A stretch of DNA of 16,320 nt from Lachnospiraceae bacterium (GCA_900764225.1 CAAFNG010000370.1:1-16320), one strand, 5' to 3'; shown: positions 1 through 8,256, numbered from the stretch's first letter. The notes: a model not told the origin generated them from the sequence alone. Translations and numbers: made by a program.

Positions 1-65
1 AAGCAGAAGACGGCATACGAGATTCCTCTACGTCTCGTGGGCTCGGAGATGTGTATAAGAGACAG
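1..65. other. Illumina/Nextera P7 adapter (synthetic)
   Basis: Bases 1-23 are the P7 flow-cell sequence lacking its first C, 24-31 (TCCTCTAC) are an i7 index that I recall as Nextera N712, and 32-65 are the Nextera read-2 adapter ending in the 19-base Tn5 mosaic end at 47-65. This is not genomic DNA. Native sequence starts at 66. Confidence 0.98.
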
Positions 66-76
66 CGTATCTCCTA

Positions 77-105
77 TTGAAACCCTTACACTTTCGTGAT
101 AGTAT
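77..105 (+). promoter_or_regulatory. Promoter of the MATE exporter gene
   Basis: TTGAAA (77-82) and TAGTAT (100-105) are separated by 17 bases, and TG at 97-98 makes an extended -10 element. Transcription would start near 112, giving a leader of about 48 bases before the ATG at 160. The match to the sigma-A consensus is good, and the element is fully inside native DNA despite the nearby adapter. Confidence 0.6.
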
Positions 106-159
106 ATCCCATTAGACATTACCATATATAGAAATTCAAGAAACAAAACAGGAGGAAGT

Positions 160-1545
160 ATGAATCAAAAAAGTACATCTGCTCCCGTAGCAGAAAACAA
201 AATGGGCACCATGCCTGTAGGGAAGCTTGTTCTGAACATGTCTCTGCCAATGATGATCTCCATGCTGGTACAGGCATTGTATAACATTGTTGACAGCATT
301 TTTGTGGCCATGCTGTCAGAGAACGCGCTGACTGCCGTTTCCATGGCATTCCCTTTGCAGACACTTCTCATTGCGGTAGGTGCAGGAACCGGAGTCGGTA
401 TGAACGCACTGGTTTCCAAATCTCTTGGTGAGAAAAACTTTGAAAAAGCCAACCGTACAGCCGAAAATGCAGCTTTTCTGTACGGCTTAAGTTATCTGGT
501 ATTTCTGGTACTCGGACTTACTGTTGTAAGGCCTTTTTATGCAAGTCAGATCCATGGTTCCGATCCTGAGATCATGAAATTCGGAATCGAATATCTCAGT
601 ACCGTTATAATATTTTCCTTTGGTCTTTTCGGACAGTTTTTCTTTGAGCGACTGCTTACATCCACAGGAAAAACCATTTTCAGCATGACTTCCCAGTTAT
701 GCGGAGCCATCACAAATATCATTCTTGACCCGATCCTGATCTTCGGTCTTCTTGGCGCACCGAAAATGGGCGTGACCGGTGCAGCTGTTGCTACAGTGAT
801 CGGTCAGTGTGTGGCCTGCATCGTTGCCGGGCTCTGCAACCACAGATTCAATCATGAAGTCCGGTTAAATTTCAGAGGTTTCCGTCCGGAGCCACAAATC
901 ATCGGACATATTTATGCAGTAGGTATCCCGTCCATTATCATGCAATCCATCAGCTCTGTCATGACCTACTCCATGAATCTGATTCTTGTAAACTTTACAG
1001 TTACAGCAACTGCTGTATTTGGTGTGTATTTCAAACTGCAGAGCTTTTTCTTCATGCCTGTATTCGGGCTGAACAACGGAATCACACCGATCATTGCATA
1101 CAACTACGGTGCCCGCCATCGAAAACGTATGCTCAAAACGGTTAAGGTCAGCATGTTCATTGCATTCTGTTTTACTTTTGTAGGCTTCCTTGCCTTTGAG
1201 TTTATCCCGAAAACTCTTCTGGGACTTTTCAGTGCTTCTGATGATATGCTCTCTATCGGTGTTCCTGCACTTCGCATCATTGGAATCCATTATCTGATCG
1301 CATGGTTCTGTATCATCGCAGGAACTGTATTCCAGGCACTGGGAAAAGCTGTATTCAGCATGATCGTTTCTATTATGCGTCAGCTCTTTGTACTGATACC
1401 TGCTGCCTATATTCTTGCTTCCGTTGGCGGACTCCACGCAGTATGGTGGGCATTCCCGATCGCAGAGGTTATTTCACTGATCGTATCAGTAACTTTCCTG
1501 ATGATCATAAACAAAAATATCATTCAGAAAATTCCGGAAGCATAA
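160..1545 (+). CDS. MATE family efflux transporter
   Basis: A 461-residue, strongly hydrophobic protein, the usual length of multidrug and toxin extrusion (MATE) transporters, which export cationic drugs or metabolites in exchange for Na+ or H+. The N-terminal half carries family-like segments: LPMMISMLVQALYNIVDSIF near residues 29-48, followed by a GAGTGVGMNALVSKSLG-type stretch. The C-terminal half repeats the fold, including a FGLNNGITPIIAYNYGA segment. About twelve membrane helices are expected. The ATG at 160 is preceded by AGGAGG at 150-155, an ideal ribosome site. The gene has its own promoter and terminator and is convergent with the aldo/keto reductase, so it is probably monocistronic. 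Substrate cannot be told from sequence. No truncation or missing region is evident. Confidence 0.93.
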   Translation: MNQKSTSAPVAENKMGTMPVGKLVLNMSLPMMISMLVQALYNIVDSIFVAMLSENALTAVSMAFPLQTLLIAVGAGTGVGMNALVSKSLGEKNFEKANRTAENAAFLYGLSYLVFLVLGLTVVRPFYASQIHGSDPEIMKFGIEYLSTVIIFSFGLFGQFFFERLLTSTGKTIFSMTSQLCGAITNIILDPILIFGLLGAPKMGVTGAAVATVIGQCVACIVAGLCNHRFNHEVRLNFRGFRPEPQIIGHIYAVGIPSIIMQSISSVMTYSMNLILVNFTVTATAVFGVYFKLQSFFFMPVFGLNNGITPIIAYNYGARHRKRMLKTVKVSMFIAFCFTFVGFLAFEFIPKTLLGLFSASDDMLSIGVPALRIIGIHYLIAWFCIIAGTVFQALGKAVFSMIVSIMRQLFVLIPAAYILASVGGLHAVWWAFPIAEVISLIVSVTFLMIINKNIIQKIPEA

Positions 1546-1575
1546 AAGCTTCTCATATTTCTCACCACACAGAAG

Positions 1576-1626
1576 CAGCCTGTATTTTCCATCTGAACAA
1601 CGGAAAATACAGGCTGTTTGTTATTA
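1576..1626 (+). terminator. Rho-independent terminator after MATE gene
   Basis: A perfect 15-bp stem (1576-1590 with 1602-1616) with an 11-base loop is followed by TTTGTTATTATAAT on the plus strand. It starts 31 bases after the MATE stop. The minus-strand side of the stem has no T run, so it is only a weak candidate end for the convergent reductase. Confidence 0.85.
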
Positions 1627-1637
1627 TAATGCTATTT

Positions 1638-2750
1638 TTACAGTTCTTTCAGCATTTCAGCAAGCTCTTTCATATACTTTGGAATCAAAAAGCTCTGCGG
1701 GCAGTGGTCTGTACAGGCTTTGCATCCGATACATGCAGAAGGAAGTTTCTCTTCCGGAAGCGCTTTCAGATGTGAAAGTCTCCATGTGCCACCAATTTTT
1801 GCCTCATTATAATTCTTAAGAAGGAATGGAATATCCAACCCTTTTGGACAGTTCGGTGTACAGTAACGACATCCTGTACAGGCAACTGCAACGGATTCTC
1901 TCTGGATCTTAGCTGCTTTTCGGATCAGCTTCTGATCATCCTCTGATAATATCCGATTCTCTGAAAATGTACGGATATTGTCATCTACCTGACCTTCTTC
2001 TGACATTCCGCTTAAGACTACCTGAACCTGATCAAGGCTCATTACCCAACGCATAGCCCAAGATGCAAGTGATGCTTCCGGTTCTGCTGCTTTGAGCTCT
2101 TTTGCAGCTTCTTCCGTAAGATTTGCAAGAAGACCTCCATGCACCGGCTCCATAACCATCGCCGGGATATCTGCTTCTTTGAGAATCTCATAAAGCTCCT
2201 TTGCATCGCCATAATACCAGTCATAATAGTTCAACTGGATCTGCACGAAATCCCAATCATATAATTTAAGAGCCTTTTTCAGTGTTTCCGCACTTCCATG
2301 GAAAGAAAATCCCAGATACCGGATCTGTCCACTTTTCTTTTTTTCATCGAAAAATTCCACACATCCACTTTTCAGCATTTCATCTGCAAAATGATCCTGA
2401 ATTCCATGAAGCAGATAAAAATCGATCCGGTCCATATTCATGCGCTTCAGCTGTGTATCAAACTGTTTCCGGTAATCCGGTTCTGTCTGGAAATTAAACT
2501 TATCCGTAACATAATAGCTGTCTCTTGGATACTCTGCCAGTGCTTTTCCAAGAAATTCCTCAGACTTGCCGCCATGATAAATATAAGCTGTGTCATAATA
2601 ATTGACCCCCTGCGCCATACATTTATCAATCAGTTTTTTTGCGGCATCATAATCAATACAGGAATCATTTCCTTCCTGCACCGGAAGTCTCATTGCTCCC
2701 ATTCCCAAACGGGAAAGCTTGATTCCATCTTTAAATTCTTTATACTGCAT
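1638..2750 (-). CDS. Aldo/keto reductase with C-terminal 4Fe-4S domain
   Basis: A 370-residue cytoplasmic oxidoreductase. The N-terminal ~280 residues are an aldo/keto reductase barrel: LGMGAMRLP near the start, DTAYIYHGGKSE (Asp and Tyr of the catalytic tetrad), VTDKF (Lys) and YLLHG (His). The C-terminus has two ferredoxin-like motifs, Cys291-x2-Cys294-x2-Cys297-x3-Cys301 and Cys340-x2-Cys343-x2-Cys346-x3-Cys350, each followed by Pro, as expected for two 4Fe-4S clusters. This architecture is the predicted Fe-S aldo/keto reductase family common in anaerobic Clostridia; physiological substrates are mostly unknown. I chose the ATG at 2750 because CCTCC at 2759-2763 gives a GGAGG ribosome site at 8 bases spacing; a start 10 codons upstream (2780) has no such site. 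Complete and intact. Confidence 0.93.
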   Translation of the reverse strand: MQYKEFKDGIKLSRLGMGAMRLPVQEGNDSCIDYDAAKKLIDKCMAQGVNYYDTAYIYHGGKSEEFLGKALAEYPRDSYYVTDKFNFQTEPDYRKQFDTQLKRMNMDRIDFYLLHGIQDHFADEMLKSGCVEFFDEKKKSGQIRYLGFSFHGSAETLKKALKLYDWDFVQIQLNYYDWYYGDAKELYEILKEADIPAMVMEPVHGGLLANLTEEAAKELKAAEPEASLASWAMRWVMSLDQVQVVLSGMSEEGQVDDNIRTFSENRILSEDDQKLIRKAAKIQRESVAVACTGCRYCTPNCPKGLDIPFLLKNYNEAKIGGTWRLSHLKALPEEKLPSACIGCKACTDHCPQSFLIPKYMKELAEMLKEL

Positions 2751-2822
2751 ATGTTCCGCCTCCGTTCGAAGTTGTTTCAATCATTCTGCTGTTTCAAAAA
2801 TCATTGCATATAATTATACAGA

Positions 2823-2852
2823 ATTATATAAAGTTCAGCTATGACTTGATAA
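2823..2852 (-). promoter_or_regulatory. Possible promoter of the Fe-S aldo/keto reductase
   Basis: On the minus strand, a perfect TATAAT (2823-2828) lies 18 bases downstream of TTATCA (2847-2852). A small palindrome, TTGATAAAATCAA at 2846-2858, overlaps the -35 and could be an operator, although AT-rich chance matches are frequent here. A second TATAAT-like element at 2813-2818 is an alternative. Confidence 0.35.
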
Positions 2853-2869
2853 AATCAAATAAATCGACT

Positions 2870-3310
2870 TCATTTAATCTTATTCTGTTTGTCAAAACAC
2901 TCATCCACCATAGCAACAATGTCTGCGTCAAGCCATCCTTTTTCTGCCATATCCTTCAAAATGCCGTAAGCTTTTTCATGCGGCATTCCCTGCTTATAAG
3001 GCCGGCTTTCTGTCAAAGCCTGATAAATATCCACACACGCCATGATGCGTTCCTGTGTATTCAGCTCAGAAGACTTTTTCCCAAAGGGATAACCTGTACC
3101 ATCAAGACGTTCATGGTGAAATGCAGCCCAGTCGCGTATTTCTTCAAAATCATCAATTTCAGACAGGATATAATATGTATATGCTGCATGATGTTTCATA
3201 ACGGCAAATTCTTCATCTGTCAGCCGCCCTGGTTTTTCCATGATTTCATTTCCAATGGCAATCTTTCCGATGTCGTGCAGTGCCTTGATCTCGTCAAAGC
3301 TTAACTCCTG
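2870..3310 (-). pseudogene. HD-GYP domain phosphodiesterase, 5'-truncated remnant
   Basis: The minus-strand frame encodes the core of an HD-GYP domain, the class that hydrolyses cyclic di-GMP. It contains LHDIGKIAI (HD codons at 3272-3277), KPGRLTDEEF, HHERLDGTGYPF and a final DIYQALTESRPY, then ends normally. The first ATG, at 3241, lies after the HD motif, so a protein from it would lack metal ligands. Upstream the frame is open only to a TGA at 3344-3346 and has no ATG. The helices that normally precede the HD motif, and any sensor domain, are missing. The spacing between SFDEIKAL and HDIGK also looks shorter than usual. Its 5' end runs into a thymidine kinase remnant in another frame. Adding one A to the A6 run at 3311-3316 would join both frames. 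I treat it as non-functional. Confidence 0.75.
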
Positions 3311-3567
3311 TTTTTTCCCTGGTACAGATATTCTGTGCTGTTTTCACCCCAGGTCTTTGAAATTTCTTTAAAAAAATCCTCCACATATTCAGCCGGAGCA
3401 GAAAGCCCTATGCGGGACTGAATCTTGTGCTCTCCATCTCTGTTATCCGTGCGCGGTTTTAATAATACAGCATACTGCCCTCTCTCTTCGTAGTTGTAAC
3501 GGACCATCAGAATATTGGCAAATTTCGAGCTGCCCATCGCCCCGTATCGGAAATAAAATTTTGCCAT
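3301..3567 (-). pseudogene. tdk: Thymidine kinase N-terminal remnant
   Basis: The 88-residue product begins like type II thymidine kinase (ATP + thymidine to dTMP): MAKFYFRYGAMGSSKFANIL, then YNYEERGQYAVLLKPRTDNR and SRIGLSAP. The phosphate-binding loop reads GAMGSSKF rather than the usual GAMNSGKS. Homology fades after about residue 60. The DE-Q motif, lasso loop and zinc-binding cysteines of the normal ~190-residue enzyme are absent, so it cannot be active. The ATG has a modest GGAGA site (3578-3582 complement) and lies 28 bases after the esterase stop. The stop at 3301-3303 overlaps the HD-GYP remnant. The recognition rests on motif memory only; the last 25-30 residues may already belong to the HD-GYP gene. 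Confidence 0.65.
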
Positions 3568-3595
3568 TTTTATTGTTTCTCCGTTGTTTTTTATT

Positions 3596-4303
3596 TTATC
3601 TTATCTTCTTCATCCCCCACAAAAACCCCTTCCCGCACCGTACATCCACATCCCGGAAGTGATTTCCTTCATTCCATTCCAGCGTGCAGTCGATTTTTTC
3701 ATTTGTGATGTACCAATCACTGGCCTCCCTGATGCAGTTTCCCACCTGTGCCATCACTGCATTCCGTGTCTTTTCTTCACGGTCTCCAAGACTTAAATAA
3801 ATATGTCCTGTTCTGATCGGATTTCGCTTCATATAGTCCAGCCATTCCGGAAACCAGACGGAAGGTGACATGGCTGCAATTGCGGAAAATTTCGTAGAAA
3901 GTTCTGGCTGGTATGCGCTCCACAGAACAAACAGTCCGGCCAGAGAATATCCGCCCAGAATAACCGGAATATCTGGATTATTTTCTTCCAGATTATATTT
4001 TCTTTTCATTTCCGGTATCAGAGTTTTTTCTATAAATAAAAGTGTCTCCCCGGCACCATTTCCGAAACTTTCTTTTCCAAATACAGCCGGTGCGTGCCAG
4101 GGTGAAAGATCATGATTCCAGTCCTTTACCAGAAAGGAAACCAGAAGAAAACTTTTTTCTGTATGAGATTCCATAAACTGAACCTGCTGTTCCAGCATCT
4201 GCGCGTGGGGCTCATTGACCGGCTGGATCAGCAGATACTTCGGATTCTTTTTCTCATATATGTAGCAGGAAATTCCGTTGATCATACAAATTTCTCTTTC
4301 CAT
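3596..4303 (-). CDS. Alpha/beta-hydrolase esterase (Fes/esterase D-like)
   Basis: A putative esterase, 235 residues from the ATG at 4303. It has the nucleophile elbow GGYSLAG (Ser120), a likely acid Asp174 in SLGDREEKTRN and a late His215 in EGNHFRD, the order of the catalytic triad in this fold. PVILGGYSLAG, AMSPSVWF and the GDREEK segment resemble the enterochelin esterase/putative esterase family (COG2819/COG2382 type), which hydrolyse siderophores or acyl esters; the substrate here is unknown. There is no signal peptide, so it is cytoplasmic. A GTG at 4369 would add 22 residues and overlap the kinase stop, but the added residues are highly charged and not family-like; the ATG at 4303 follows AAAGGA at a rather long 11-base distance. 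Same strand as the kinase and tdk remnant. Confidence 0.8.
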   Translation of the reverse strand: MEREICMINGISCYIYEKKNPKYLLIQPVNEPHAQMLEQQVQFMESHTEKSFLLVSFLVKDWNHDLSPWHAPAVFGKESFGNGAGETLLFIEKTLIPEMKRKYNLEENNPDIPVILGGYSLAGLFVLWSAYQPELSTKFSAIAAMSPSVWFPEWLDYMKRNPIRTGHIYLSLGDREEKTRNAVMAQVGNCIREASDWYITNEKIDCTLEWNEGNHFRDVDVRCGKGFLWGMKKIR

Positions 4304-4355
4304 AAAATCTGATTTCCTTTCCCTTTTTCGCAGCCAAGCAGGCTTTACCTCTGAT

Positions 4356-6518
4356 TCAGTGCTCTCCACCTCTGAATCCGGAGATCACCTCCAGCATCCG
4401 ATCCATATCCTGTGGTTTCTCGATAAATCCGTTCATTCCTGCTTCTGTGCTTAAGTCTCTCGCTTCCTGGGATACACAGGCTGTCATGGCTATGATCGGA
4501 ACGGTTTCTGCATCTGATTTTCCGGATAGACGGATGCCCCTGGCAGCATCGTATCCGTTCATCACAGGCATCATAAGATCCATAAGGATCACATCATAGG
4601 TTCTCTCAGGTGCATCCGTGAATTTCTTTACAGCCTGCTGCACAGCCGCTCCTGCTTTTTTTCTGTTTTCTTCCAGAATCTGCGGATCCTGACATTTCCG
4701 GTTCATTTCTAGAATTCCCATGATTCCGTTTAATGGTGTCCGCATGTCGTGGGACATGTTATTGAGAAAAATCTGTTTGGCGCGTCCTGCCTGATGTGCT
4801 TTTTTCAGAGCTTCCTGCTCTTTTTCAAGTGCCTGCTGAAGTTTCTCGCTATGCTCAGTTTCCAGTCTGGTCTGTTTCTTCATTGACATATATCTCGTAA
4901 CAAAGATTGCCACGATCAGAAGTCCGAATAACACTGCCGCACCATAAATCAACTCTTTGTGACTTCGCAGAAAATCGTCGGTGGTGTAGACAACAATATC
5001 TCCCATATATTTGTAAGAGTAATTAATGCCGTATTCTTCTCCCAGCATACTGATTCCCTGGTTTAATACCCAGAGAAGATCACTGTTTCCGAAATTCACA
5101 CCAAAACAGATCCTGTTTCCTTCGGCCATAGGAAGAAGGGTAAGCTTTTTATCTTCTCCCACAAGCTTTACCGACCGGAGTGCATCCATAACTGTACTGG
5201 AAGCCTCGCCCTTTTTTACTTTACGAATACATTCCTCCGTACTGTCGCAGAGAATGATATCTGCCTCCGGAAAATGCTCGATCGTATAATAATACTGCAG
5301 CTGATTGTTCTCGTTCACTGCGATTCTGGAATTTTTCTCTTCACTGTATTTTCCTGTGTAGACCAGATCGATCGCAGAATTCATGATAGCCGTGCTCTGC
5401 TGAAAACCGTTTTTTTCCGCATAATTTGTCTCTTCGCCCACAGGAAATACCATATCGATCTCATTATTTTTTAATGCTTCGATCATTTTTTCCTGATTGT
5501 CGAAGCTCTGGTAAACAATCTCCGGTTTATAATCTCCGGGCAGCACATTAAAGAGCTCTTCCAGGATATCTTTTATGACACCGGTCACTTCACCACTTTT
5601 GCCGGTATCGCTGTACGGCAGATAATGATTCAGATAACCGACTGAGATCTTCTTGTGTGCATCCAGCCATTCTTTTTCCTGCTTGGAAAGAAATTTACCA
5701 ATGGAGGAATCTGCCATATATTTACTCCGAAGCGAATCCAGATAAAGGGAATCCTGGCTGTTTATAATAGACAGAGCCTCATTCAGCTCCACTAAAAGAT
5801 CCTGGCGTCCTTTGGAAACACACAGATAGTACGGGCATTTGCCTATCATCTCGATCGGAGCAATACCGGAGTAGGAGGATACGATATTGTCCGCGCTGAC
5901 AAAACCATCAATCTTTCCCTGATTAAAATCCTTTGAGCATTCTTCCAGATTTTTGTAGCTGACAACCTCTATATCTGCCTGTGTTTTCCCCATCCATTCG
6001 TCCAGTGCAGCTTTCATTTTTAAGTCATCTGTGATACCGATCTTTTTTCCGCTGTAAGAAGAAATATCTCCGCCTGTTATAGACGTATCCCGGCTGTCCA
6101 CATAAATATAAAAAGTCTCCTTCAGCATTTCGTACTGCGGATACAGAACCTTATCTTTCCGATCCGTTTCATAGGAAACACCTGCCAGCAGATCAATCTC
6201 CCCATTTAAAAGCTTCTCATAAAGCTCCTCCCATGTGCCTGGAACATACTGATATTTCCAGCCTGTATAGGAAGAAACCTTCTGTATATACTCATAAGCA
6301 TAGCCTTTCCGAAGAGAAGTATCTCCATCACCTTCCTGAAAATTCTCTGCCTGATAATAGCCGATCTTTACTGTCTGCGAAGGATCTTCGGAAGCATTTA
6401 CTGTTTTCACGAAAAATCCCTCAAAGGCCAGAAGCCCGGTCAGTACAAATAAGCACAGCCACAGAAATCCGGCTCCCTTAAAATCTATTTCTCTGAATCT
6501 TTTCTTTTGCACATTCAT
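4356..6518 (-). pseudogene. Hybrid sensor kinase with ATPase domain deleted
   Basis: A 720-residue product in one open frame. Residues ~12-34 form an N-terminal membrane/signal segment; ~48-270 and ~285-505 are two periplasmic solute-binding (SBP_bac_3-like) domains; 523-543 is a membrane helix; 548-582 a probable coiled coil. A HisKA segment LNNMSHDMRTPLNGIMG follows with phospho-acceptor His590. At residue ~625 it passes directly into the middle of a receiver domain: DVILMDLMMPVMNG with phospho-acceptor Asp647, then IIAMTA and the Lys of FIEKP. The second half of HisKA, the complete HATPase domain (N, G1, F, G2 boxes), and the receiver beta1-alpha1 with its acidic pocket are missing, some 220-280 residues by family comparison. 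It cannot autophosphorylate. The start is ATG 6518, with GGGGG at 6528-6532; a GTG at 6524 is too close to that site. It could be genuine decay or a library/assembly deletion. Confidence 0.8.
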
Positions 6519-6595
6519 ACGCACATACCCCCTGCGTTTCGATACTCAGCATCCCCTGTTATCTTCATCCGGATCTCGCGGATAAAATCTTCCAT
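6515..6595 (-). CDS. Possible 26-residue leader peptide before kinase
   Basis: A short minus-strand frame from ATG 6595 to TGA 6515 encodes MEDFIREIRMKITGDAEYRN plus six residues. Its stop overlaps the kinase ATG as ATGA, an arrangement typical of translational coupling. A TTG at 6628 would extend it by 11 codons (YYKKEQQKY upstream). The composition is charged and protein-like, but the ATG has no clear ribosome site and I do not recognise the peptide. It might be a leader, the remnant of an upstream gene end, or chance. Confidence 0.25.
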   Translation of the reverse strand: MEDFIREIRMKITGDAEYRNAGGMCV

Positions 6596-6664
6596 ATACT
6601 TTTGCTGTTCTTTTTTGTAGTACTCCAATTAATCAGGTCTACTCTCTATAATAGTTAGCTTCTT

Positions 6665-6673
6665 ATTATATCA
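6665..6673 (-). promoter_or_regulatory. Extended -10 promoter for the kinase gene
   Basis: On the minus strand TGA-TATAAT (6673 to 6665) is a perfect extended -10 element. The best -35 is TTGTTA at 19 bases, weak but tolerable with an extended -10. The start site would be near 6658, leaving a 140-base leader before the kinase ATG. Confidence 0.45.
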
Positions 6674-6733
6674 TGCGAACCGCAAAAATTAACAAATTTT
6701 ATCAAAAAAATCTCCCAGTATTTTCTTTTTTTA

Positions 6734-6762
6734 TTGCGTCACAAGAAAGTTTCCTGTATAAT
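6734..6762 (+). promoter_or_regulatory. Promoter of the AGCS symporter gene
   Basis: TTGCGT (6734-6739), 17 bases, then a perfect TATAAT (6757-6762). A T-rich tract just upstream (6720-6733) could act as an UP element. The start site would be near 6769, giving a ~105-base leader that contains the large hairpin at 6791-6834. Confidence 0.6.
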
Positions 6763-6790
6763 CAACGTAATAATTATAATAACGCAAAGT

Positions 6791-6834
6791 ACAAAGGCGT
6801 ACAGCACACATATCCCGTGTCTGTACGCCTTTGT
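6791..6834 (+). promoter_or_regulatory. Large hairpin in the AGCS leader
   Basis: Arms 6791-6804 (ACAAAGGCGTACAG) and 6821-6834 (CTGTACGCCTTTGT) are perfect 14-base complements. Inside, ACAC (6806-6809) pairs with GTGT (6817-6820) after one bulged C, leaving a 7-base loop. No T run follows on the plus strand, so it is not a plain terminator for the symporter. The ribosome site is AGGAGG at 6861-6866, 26 bases further on and free. It might stabilise the mRNA, bind a protein, or be a DNA operator. On the minus strand it is followed by an AT-rich but not canonical tail. Confidence 0.6.
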
Positions 6835-6873
6835 GTCTGGTAAGAGTTCACTTAAGGAAAAGGAGGAGTTACT

Positions 6874-8256
6874 ATGATAAATGCAATCGGAAATGTAATC
6901 AGCCAGATTGACAGTCTGGTATGGGGCTGGTGGATGATCATCCTGCTTCTTGGCACCCACATTTTCATGACCATCCGTACCGGAGTGATCCAGCGAAAGA
7001 TCGGTACTGCTATCCGTCTCTCCGTTACCAAAGACACCGGCGCGGAAGGTGAGGTCAGCCAGTTCGGTGCTCTGACAACTGCCCTGGCTTCTACCATTGG
7101 AACCGGAAACATCATTGGCGTGGGAACTGCCATTGCCCTCGGCGGTCCCGGTGCAGTCCTCTGGTGCTGGCTTACCGGTGTATTCGGAATCGCCACAAAA
7201 TACAGTGAATCCCTTATCGCTGTAAAATATCGTGTCAAAACCAAAGACGGCCGTATGCAAGGTGGTGCCATGTATGCGCTGGAACGAGGACTTCACATGC
7301 GCTGGCTGGGGCTGCTCTTTGCGTTCTTCGGCGGATTTGCCTCCTTTGGAATCGGATGTGCCACACAGGTCAATGCCATTGCCACTGTATGCAATGAAAA
7401 TCTCCATATCCCGCCTGCAGTCATCGGTGTTGCTGTTGCAGTTCTCACTGCTCTCGTTATCTTTGGCGGCATCAAATCCATCGCAAATGTCTGCGAACGC
7501 CTTGTTCCATTTATGGCATTTTTCTATGTGATCGGATGCATCATCATACTTGGTATTAATTTTGATCTTATCATTCCTGCCGTAAAAACCATCTGCAGGC
7601 TTGCATTTACCCCGGGAGCCGCTGCAGGCGGTCTTGTGGGACGCGGTATTATGATAGCTATGCAGTATGGAATCGCCAGAGGAGTTTTTTCCAATGAATC
7701 CGGTATGGGTTCTGCTCCTATCGCTGCTGCCGCCGCTCAGACAAGAAACCCGGTACGTCAGGCACTCGTTTCCAGTACCGGTACTTTCTGGGACACTGTT
7801 GTGGTATGTCTGATGACCGGTCTTGTTCTTGTAACCAGCATTATGAAAAATCCTTCTATCGACATGGGAAATATCACCGACGGCGGCGTTCTTACCACCC
7901 TTGCTTTTCAACAGATCCCGGTTCTCGGCCCTGTGATCCTGGTTGTCGGAATCATTTCCTTTGCCTATTCCACGGTTCTTGGGTGGGCCTATTACGGTGA
8001 ACGATGTGTGGAATATTTTTCCGGCAAAAAAGGACTCATTCCTTATCGTATCCTGTACGTTCTGGTAGCTGCCATTGCACCTGTGATCTCCCTGAATCTG
8101 GTATGGACCGTAGCTGATATCCTGAATGCCCTGATGGCGATTCCCAACCTGATCGCCGTGCTGCTCCTGTCCAATGTGATCGTCAGTGAAACAAAGAAAT
8201 ATATTCATGATCTTGATGCCCGGGACGATACACCGATTGAAATAATCGATAAATAA
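6874..8256 (+). CDS. AGCS family sodium:alanine/glycine symporter
   Basis: A 460-residue integral membrane protein of the alanine or glycine:cation symporter family, which imports small neutral amino acids with Na+. Family hallmarks are visible: the early TIRTGVIQ segment, FGALTTALASTIGTGNIIGV with the following GGPGAVLWCW, the GGAMYALERGL segment, and GIARGVFSNESGMGSAPIAA in the second half. Length is typical (about 440-480) and around ten to eleven helices are expected. The ATG at 6874 has AGGAGG at 6861-6866. The gene stands alone between a divergent promoter region and a bidirectional terminator, so it is probably monocistronic. The leader hairpin may regulate it. Substrate preference (Ala, Gly or D-Ala) cannot be resolved. 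Confidence 0.95.
   Translation: MINAIGNVISQIDSLVWGWWMIILLLGTHIFMTIRTGVIQRKIGTAIRLSVTKDTGAEGEVSQFGALTTALASTIGTGNIIGVGTAIALGGPGAVLWCWLTGVFGIATKYSESLIAVKYRVKTKDGRMQGGAMYALERGLHMRWLGLLFAFFGGFASFGIGCATQVNAIATVCNENLHIPPAVIGVAVAVLTALVIFGGIKSIANVCERLVPFMAFFYVIGCIIILGINFDLIIPAVKTICRLAFTPGAAAGGLVGRGIMIAMQYGIARGVFSNESGMGSAPIAAAAAQTRNPVRQALVSSTGTFWDTVVVCLMTGLVLVTSIMKNPSIDMGNITDGGVLTTLAFQQIPVLGPVILVVGIISFAYSTVLGWAYYGERCVEYFSGKKGLIPYRILYVLVAAIAPVISLNLVWTVADILNALMAIPNLIAVLLLSNVIVSETKKYIHDLDARDDTPIEIIDK

Noticed and set aside
6685..6700. AAAATT-4-AATTTT inverted repeat between the divergent kinase and AGCS promoters
   Set aside because: Might be an operator, but the sequence is so AT-rich that a 6-bp match is expected by chance.
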